The notes under the pieces: generated by a model
Told to the model about the DNA's origin: nothing
What the model saw: the letters and a program-made list of their open reading frames with translations, nothing else
The model's database searches: none
Program-made: the position numbers and the translations under genes
From: Bacteroidota bacterium
GTDB lineage: Bacteria > Bacteroidota > Bacteroidia > NS11-12g > UBA955
DNA: 11,402 bases
Assembly: GCA_027488495.1 (NCBI GenBank)
Contig: JAIYBO010000005.1
Span: 1 to 11,402 of the forward strand
Direction: 5' to 3'
Shown: positions 6,881-11,402 of the stretch, piece after piece
Position numbering within the stretch: position 1 is the first letter of the stretch
Layout: the number at the start of each line of letters is the position of its first letter

Positions 6881-8338
6881 CTATCGCAAAGTTCCGTTTA
6901 TTCGGTCAAACAACTCAAAAGGTGACACATTGATGTCAATCAATCGCTGTTTTGGATCCAATAAAAAACTCTGCGGCATGGTTTGAAGTTTCAGTAATTC
7001 AGTTACTTGGGGCGAACAAAAACCGTGAATCATCTTTGTTTCAAACCTACGGTTGTAACCATACACGTACCTACCGCTGCCACCATGATTCAACATGATA
7101 ACTTGCAGTGAATCGGGCAAATTCCGAGTAAATGCATGTAACGCCGAAGAATCTTTGTGAAAATTTGCATCATCCGCATTCCAAACCACCAACAAAGTAT
7201 ACTTGCCTTTGAATTTTCTTATTTTCCTGCGGTGCACAGGGTTTTCCTTTAGCTTGCCCACTTTATATGCACCTTCAATCACACAAAATTTGAAATTGGG
7301 TATTTTGTCTCCCACCAACAAACTACGAGAATTTTTCACTGCTTTGTTTCCGATAGGTTCAACCCATATCGACCAATTCGAACTCAACGGAGCCCCAGAA
7401 TGCTGATTTGAATGCCCCGACAAATTTTCATCCAGTTGAGGCACTACTTTCCATCCTTGACCAAGCCAATCAAGCACTGTACCACCCTTTTGAAGCATCC
7501 AGGCATTGGCGGTGTTAAACTCCACGGCATTGTTACTCACCATCACCACATCCACCCCCAAATCGTTGTAAGTACCATTCAAATTCACATCTTTCAATGC
7601 CCAATACAACGTATCGTTGTAATGCACCATACTGCCACAAATTACGTTCAATCGCCTTTGACGAAAACTCGCCGAAACGCCGCAAAACACCCTATTGCCT
7701 TTCACCAAATCTATTGCATCGGCGTACAATTTTTGATAAGATCGCAGCTCTGCAGCTTGAAAGAACCCCAATTGCAATTTTACCCCACTGCCCAATGTAT
7801 CCAACTTCAACAAAGCATCCGAATTGGGCACCTGTTTTTCAGAAAAAGCCACACTGCTCGGTGTATAATACTGAACAACATCATCGCTTAAATCCAAATT
7901 GTGATTCAAATCAACCCAAACCCTCGTCTTGCGATACCGCATGCCTTGCGGTCGTTCAGTTACAATCAGCGTATGATTGGGAAAAACACCAATGCCATGA
8001 ATGTGATTGGCAAATCCGTAGGCCACGCCTCCTTTTACCAAGGAAGCATTTCTGCGAATCTGTAAATCATCTGCTGCCGTAATTTTGAGTTCAGTGGGCA
8101 ATTGGATTGCATAAGATTGCAGTAGCATCCCTGGATAATCTGCCGACATATCAATGGGTTGAATAACAGAATCTCTGTCTAACACAAACAAAGGCAATAC
8201 ATCCAGTAAATGGATGATTTCATTGTCCAACCCCCGATCAACCAATTTTACCTTTACCGCCGACCTAGAAGTTTGTGCGAATGTGTTCCCAACAAAGGAA
8301 AACGCGGCAAGCAAAAGCCACAGAATACCCCTACGCAT
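6881..8338 (-). CDS. Secreted protein with degenerate (cysteine-less) thioredoxin-like C-terminal domain
   Basis: The 485-residue product starts with a cleavable Sec signal (hydrophobic core 5-16, likely cut after Ala21 in NTFA-QTS), so it acts in the periplasm or outside the cell. The C-terminal part, about 342-485, resembles a TlpA/AhpC-TSA thioredoxin fold: VGDKIPNFKF at the start, GKYTLLVVWNADDANF at the position of FWATWCxxC, and TMPQSFLLDPKQRLI as the cis-Pro and following strand. Both redox cysteines are absent: the WCxxC region is Asp390-Ala-Asn-Phe393. Two acidic loops look like calcium-binding sites, DLNHNLDLSDD at 143-153 and DVNLNGTYNDLGVD at 250-263. Only four cysteines occur (219, 234, 352, 441), none in CxxC. 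The start lies 9 bp after a small membrane-protein gene, probably in one transcript. The function is unknown; a binding role rather than thiol chemistry is inferred. Confidence 0.87.
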   Translation of the reverse strand: MRRGILWLLLAAFSFVGNTFAQTSRSAVKVKLVDRGLDNEIIHLLDVLPLFVLDRDSVIQPIDMSADYPGMLLQSYAIQLPTELKITAADDLQIRRNASLVKGGVAYGFANHIHGIGVFPNHTLIVTERPQGMRYRKTRVWVDLNHNLDLSDDVVQYYTPSSVAFSEKQVPNSDALLKLDTLGSGVKLQLGFFQAAELRSYQKLYADAIDLVKGNRVFCGVSASFRQRRLNVICGSMVHYNDTLYWALKDVNLNGTYNDLGVDVVMVSNNAVEFNTANAWMLQKGGTVLDWLGQGWKVVPQLDENLSGHSNQHSGAPLSSNWSIWVEPIGNKAVKNSRSLLVGDKIPNFKFCVIEGAYKVGKLKENPVHRRKIRKFKGKYTLLVVWNADDANFHKDSSALHAFTRNLPDSLQVIMLNHGGSGRYVYGYNRRFETKMIHGFCSPQVTELLKLQTMPQSFLLDPKQRLIDINVSPFELFDRINGTLR

Positions 8339-8347
8339 TCGATGGCG

Positions 8348-8506
8348 TTATTTCAGTATAAAACGATACAATATCACACACAAAGCGAAGGCAAATACCA
8401 AAATCGAAATGCGGTTCATGCCATGCATCATCCGCAAATTCAAGTTGCCTTTGCTACCCGATTGTTTGCGAAAGGTGAGATAAGAAATGATTTTATTGAA
8501 TATCAT
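8348..8506 (-). CDS. Small single-pass membrane protein, 52 residues
   Basis: An ATG at 8506 opens a frame that runs to TAA at 8348, filling almost all of the gap between lon and the thioredoxin-like gene. The product starts MIFNKIISYLTFRKQSGSKG, has a basic central part with RMMHGMNRIS at 25-34, and ends in one hydrophobic helix at about 33-49 (ISILVFAFALCVILYRF). There is an in-frame stop six codons before the ATG, so it cannot be an extension of lon. It begins 28 bp after the lon stop and ends 9 bp before the next gene, which fits translation within one mRNA. The hydrophobic C-terminus with a positively charged N-terminal side suggests a cytoplasmic N-terminus. It reminds me of small Bacteroidota proteins of unknown function with an MHGxNRIS-like motif before a single TM (possibly the DUF6728 type), from memory only. 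Confidence 0.72.
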   Translation of the reverse strand: MIFNKIISYLTFRKQSGSKGNLNLRMMHGMNRISILVFAFALCVILYRFILK

Positions 8507-8534
8507 GATGAACAAACTTAATCAAAATCACGCA

Positions 8535-11024
8535 TCAATTTGTTGACTTTTCGTCTTTTTCTTGCAATACCTTTTGGATATCTATGGGCTGTTTCACTTT
8601 CTTATCGGTAAGTGCCAAATCCAAGACCTGCAGCATGTTATTCACATAAGAAAAATTCAAACCGTCCAAATATTGGGCGGGTATATCCAACACATCTTTT
8701 TTGTTTTGCTCACACAATATCACTTCGGTAATTCCCGCCCTTTTGGCTGCAAGGAGCTTCTCTTTGATACCACCTACTGGCAACACCTTGCCTCTCAGTG
8801 TAATCTCTCCCGTCATTGCCAATTTGCTCTTGACCTTATTTTGAGTAAACAAAGACGCCAAACTCGTTAAAATGGCGATACCAGCACTTGGTCCGTCTTT
8901 TGGAATGGAACCAGCTGGAAAATGCACGTGAATGTCCCAATGATCAAATACCCTGGCATCAATATTCAAGTATTCTGAATGGGCTTTCAAGTAGGACTTC
9001 GCCAACATCACGCTCTCTTTCATCACATCGCCCAATTGACCTGTAATCAGCAGCTGTCCTTTGCCTCTGGAAAGTTTGCTTTCTACAAACAACACAGAAC
9101 CACCCATAGGACTCCAAGCCAATCCCGACACCACACCTGCGGTTTCGTTGTTTTCATACATTTCCGGCTCCAATTTTTCTGCACCCAAAATCACTTCAAC
9201 TTCAGCCACGTTGATTTGTTTCTTCAACGGTTCATCCAGGGCGATGGATTTCGCCACAGATCTCGCCAATGCCGCGATGCGTTTATCCAACGACCTTACT
9301 CCACTTTCTCTGGTGTACTGCTCAATGATCACCTCCAAGGCTTTGTCTGGAACCTTGAACTGATTGGTTTTCAACCCGTGTGCTTTTCTTTGCTTAGGCA
9401 CCAAATATTTCTTGGCGATCTCTATTTTCTCTTCGATGCTATATCCATGGATTTCAATGATTTCCATGCGATCCAACAACGCCGGTTGAATTGTATCTAA
9501 ATTGTTGGCAGTGGCTACAAACAACACTTTACTGAGATCGTAATCCAGTTCCAAATAGTTGTCGTAAAAAGTACCGTTTTGCTCAGGATCCAAGACTTCC
9601 AACATGGCAGACGATGGATCACCCCTAAAATCTCTACCCAATTTATCGATTTCGTCCAACACGAAAACCGGATTGGATGCACCAGACTTCTTCAAATTCT
9701 GTAAAATTCTACCGGGCATGGCTCCGATGTAAGTTTTCCGATGTCCGCGAATTTCAGATTCATCGTGTAAACCACCCAGGCTCATTCTAACATACTTTCT
9801 TCCTAATGCATTGGCGATGCTCTTACCCAACGATGTTTTACCTACACCTGGAGGGCCGTAAAGACAAATGATGGGAGACCTCATATCGCCTTTCAATTTC
9901 AAAACCGCCAAATACTCTAAAATACGTTTTTTCACCTTTTCCAATCCGAAGTGATCTTCATCGAACACTTTTTGGGCATGGTGAATATCAAAATTGTCAT
10001 TGGTTGTTTCATCCCAAGGCAAATCCAACATCAATTGTACATAGTTCAATCCCACAGAATAGTCTGGAGATGCAGGATTTACACGCATCAATCGATCCAA
10101 TTCCTTGTTGAAATGATCATGAATGGTTTTGTTCCATTTTTTGCCATTCCCCTTTTCCCTTAAGTTTTGAATTTCTTTATCGGGAGACTCGCCGCCCAAT
10201 TCCTCTTGAATGGCACGAATTTGTTGCTGCAGGAAGTATTCCTTCTGCTGCTTGTCCATGTCGGTCCTAACCTTGCTTTGAATTTGATCTTTGAGCTCCA
10301 ACATCTGCAATTCTTGCGTAACATGGGTTAGCACCAAAGTAGCTCTCAAAGCAGGATCCAGGGTCTCGAGCAATGTTTGCTTCTCGTTTTGAGAAATGTT
10401 CAAATTACTACTCACAAAATGAATCAAGAAGGTCTTTGAATCGATATTTCTCAAAGCCACACTTGCATCGCTGGGGATTTGGGGCGACAAGTTGATGATT
10501 TTGTGGGAAATATCCCTAATCGAATCAATGGTTGCCTTGTACTCCTTGGTTTCCTTGTTGGATATATCTTGCAAGGAACTCACCTTGGCCTTGAAATACG
10601 GCTCCGTTTGGGTGTATTCATCAATTTTGATTCTACGTTTTCCTTGTAAAATTACTGTTGAACTGCCATCGGGCATCCGCATCAAACGAACGATTTGTGC
10701 CAATGTGCCCACTGAATACAAATCATCCACTGTTGGATCTTCCACAGATGGGTTCTTTTGTGCCACTACAGCGATGATTTTATCTTTCTTGTTGGCGTCT
10801 TTGATCAACCGAATGCTCTTGTCCCTACCCACAGTTATCGGAAAAATCACCCCAGGATAAAGCACCGTATTGCGCATGGTAAGCACCGCCAATTCCTCCG
10901 GGACCTCTATTTTATTGCTCTCATCTTCTTCTTGTTTTGAAAACAACGGCAGAAACTCTGGCGCGTCTTCGTATGAATCAGAATCTTGATCGTTCGAAAA
11001 AAATACTTCTTTGTTGTTAAACAT
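8535..11024 (-). CDS. lon: ATP-dependent protease La (Lon)
   Basis: The 829-residue product degrades misfolded and regulatory proteins in the cytoplasm as a hexameric ATP-driven protease. The N-terminal substrate-binding domain begins near 44 with LAVLTMRNTVLYPG, and a long helical linker contains KEYFLQQQIRAIQEELGG (261-278). The AAA+ module has Walker A GPPGVGKT at 390-397 and Walker B VFVLDE at 453-458. The protease domain has catalytic Ser713 in PKDGPSAG and Lys756 in GGIKEKLL. Their spacing of 43 equals that of E. coli Ser679/Lys722, so all active sites are intact. Both ATG 11024 and an in-frame TTG at 11036 are possible starts. I prefer the ATG because the TTG would fall inside the candidate promoter -7 element. 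The first 43 residues are an acidic, poorly conserved tail. It heads a four-gene - strand run. Lon is often stress-induced, but no CIRCE element is seen here. Confidence 0.97.
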   Translation of the reverse strand: MFNNKEVFFSNDQDSDSYEDAPEFLPLFSKQEEDESNKIEVPEELAVLTMRNTVLYPGVIFPITVGRDKSIRLIKDANKKDKIIAVVAQKNPSVEDPTVDDLYSVGTLAQIVRLMRMPDGSSTVILQGKRRIKIDEYTQTEPYFKAKVSSLQDISNKETKEYKATIDSIRDISHKIINLSPQIPSDASVALRNIDSKTFLIHFVSSNLNISQNEKQTLLETLDPALRATLVLTHVTQELQMLELKDQIQSKVRTDMDKQQKEYFLQQQIRAIQEELGGESPDKEIQNLREKGNGKKWNKTIHDHFNKELDRLMRVNPASPDYSVGLNYVQLMLDLPWDETTNDNFDIHHAQKVFDEDHFGLEKVKKRILEYLAVLKLKGDMRSPIICLYGPPGVGKTSLGKSIANALGRKYVRMSLGGLHDESEIRGHRKTYIGAMPGRILQNLKKSGASNPVFVLDEIDKLGRDFRGDPSSAMLEVLDPEQNGTFYDNYLELDYDLSKVLFVATANNLDTIQPALLDRMEIIEIHGYSIEEKIEIAKKYLVPKQRKAHGLKTNQFKVPDKALEVIIEQYTRESGVRSLDKRIAALARSVAKSIALDEPLKKQINVAEVEVILGAEKLEPEMYENNETAGVVSGLAWSPMGGSVLFVESKLSRGKGQLLITGQLGDVMKESVMLAKSYLKAHSEYLNIDARVFDHWDIHVHFPAGSIPKDGPSAGIAILTSLASLFTQNKVKSKLAMTGEITLRGKVLPVGGIKEKLLAAKRAGITEVILCEQNKKDVLDIPAQYLDGLNFSYVNNMLQVLDLALTDKKVKQPIDIQKVLQEKDEKSTN

Positions 11025-11033
11025 CGGACTACA

Positions 11034-11065
11034 CAAATATCAATGCTTGTGCCAAAGGTTACAAA
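11034..11065 (-). promoter_or_regulatory. Candidate lon promoter
   Basis: On the - strand TTTG (11062-11065) is followed by a 20-base spacer and GATATTTG (11034-11041). This matches the Bacteroidota -33 TTTG / -7 TAnnTTTG pattern with one mismatch (G for the first T) and the usual spacing. The -7 element ends nine bases before the lon ATG at 11024, so the untranslated leader would be very short. Confidence 0.5.
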
Positions 11066-11110
11066 CCGACAAAAATCATAAACAAAAAAAATCTTATGAC
11101 AATTTGTCGG
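11066..11110. repeat. 45-bp imperfect inverted repeat between divergent promoters
   Basis: The left arm at 11066-11081 is CCGACAAA then AA then TCATAA. The right arm at 11094-11110 is TTATGA then CAA then TTTGTCGG. That gives 8 and 6 perfect pairs, separated by a small asymmetric bulge and a 12-base A-rich centre. It abuts the lon -33 element and lies 24 bases before the -33 element of the lipoprotein gene. The position suits a regulator site acting on both genes. It has no T-run and does not resemble a terminator of either gene. Confidence 0.55.
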
Positions 11111-11134
11111 GATTGAAAAATACATGGTCTGAGA

Positions 11135-11165
11135 TTTGGAAAACTGCGATTTTTCTTGAAATTTG
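11135..11165 (+). promoter_or_regulatory. Candidate promoter of the lipoprotein gene
   Basis: TTTG at 11135-11138, a 19-base spacer and GAAATTTG at 11158-11165 fit the Bacteroidota -33/-7 pattern with one mismatch, the same G-for-T change as in the lon candidate. The ATG at 11184 lies 18 bases after the -7 element, allowing a leader of roughly a dozen bases. Confidence 0.5.
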
Positions 11166-11183
11166 CGTAACAAACAAATATTT

Positions 11184-11402
11184 ATGAAACTAAAACATTT
11201 ACTTCTCGCGTTGACTTTGCCTGTGGTTGCCTTTTTGGGCTCTTGCGGCGGCGATAGCAACGATCCAAAACCATCAATTTCATTAACAGCTGGTGCAAAA
11301 TTTGTAAGTAGCGACATCAGTGTAATGAGTGACTCTATGTTATCGTTCTCTGTTTCAGCAACTTCAGGTTCTGGAGCATTGAGCAACATCACTGCAAACT
11401 AC
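11184..11402 (+). CDS. Lipoprotein, probable beta-sandwich domain (3' end outside window)
   Basis: Seventy-three codons are visible before the window ends. The N-terminus MKLKHLLLALTLPVVAF is followed by the lipobox LGSC, with the lipidated Cys at 21. Next come GGDSNDPKP, a flexible acidic tether with Asp rather than Lys/Arg near the Cys, and then a Ser/Thr-rich beta-prone stretch (ISLTAGAKFVSSD, SMLSFSVSATSGSG). This pattern resembles Bacteroidota surface or periplasmic lipoproteins with Ig-like domains, which I recall as mostly uncharacterised. It is transcribed divergently from lon, across a 159-bp intergenic region. The function cannot be assigned from this fragment. Confidence 0.85.
   Translation, partial: MKLKHLLLALTLPVVAFLGSCGGDSNDPKPSISLTAGAKFVSSDISVMSDSMLSFSVSATSGSGALSNITANY

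Noticed and set aside
7412..8082. Two + strand frames of about 160 residues opposite the thioredoxin-like gene
   Set aside because: Rich in His, Cys, Pro and Gln with no signal or motif, while the - strand frame has a signal peptide and a coherent fold pattern.
11025..11036. TTG at 11036 as lon start
   Set aside because: It would lie in the candidate -7 element, and ATG 11024 is available just downstream; the four extra residues match no known Lon feature.
11053..11061. TAACCTTTG on the - strand as the lon -7 element
   Set aside because: The internal spacing is one base too long for TAnnTTTG; GATATTTG with a 20-base spacer to TTTG fits better.
11025..11183. CIRCE or other known heat-shock operator upstream of lon
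   Set aside because: No TTAGCACTC-type repeat is present; the inverted repeat here has different arms.
10907..11392. 161-residue - strand frame across the lon upstream region
   Set aside because: It runs antisense through the lipoprotein start and over both promoters and the palindrome, with no domain pattern.

Overview
The window looks like chromosomal DNA from a Bacteroidota bacterium (inferred, not proven). The reasons are the absence of Shine-Dalgarno motifs before well-supported starts, promoter-like TTTG / TAnnTTTG-type pairs instead of sigma70 boxes, the style of the lipoprotein signals, and protein families typical of that phylum. Gene density is high, and most genes are of recognisable core type. 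I see no CRISPR array, insertion sequence, phage gene, tRNA or rRNA.

Region 1 (1-5747, + strand) is a three-gene tripartite efflux operon: the end of a TolC-type outer-membrane channel, a lipoprotein periplasmic adaptor, and a large RND inner-membrane pump. Both gene gaps are exactly 10 bp. Together they should form a proton-driven exporter spanning both membranes. The substrate cannot be read from the sequence. The pump has an extra hydrophobic segment between TM6 and TM7 and an Arg where AcrB has its proton-relay Lys. The operon ends in a hairpin pair, the second of which is a strong stem that can terminate transcription from both sides.

Region 2 (5830-11024, - strand) is a co-directional run of four genes. 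In transcription order these are lon (ATP-dependent protease), a 52-residue single-TM protein, a secreted 485-residue protein ending in a thioredoxin-like domain with no active-site cysteines, and a membrane-anchored coiled-coil protein. The gaps are 28, 9 and 55 bp, so the first three probably share a transcript. The last may also have its own promoter.

Region 3 (11025-11402) is a divergent intergenic region followed by the start of a + strand lipoprotein gene. It holds a 45-bp imperfect inverted repeat lying between two outward-facing candidate promoters, one for lon and one for the lipoprotein.

I found no convincing wholly new system. The best leads are the lon-linked small membrane protein, the redox-dead thioredoxin-like secreted protein, and the palindrome between the lon and lipoprotein promoters.
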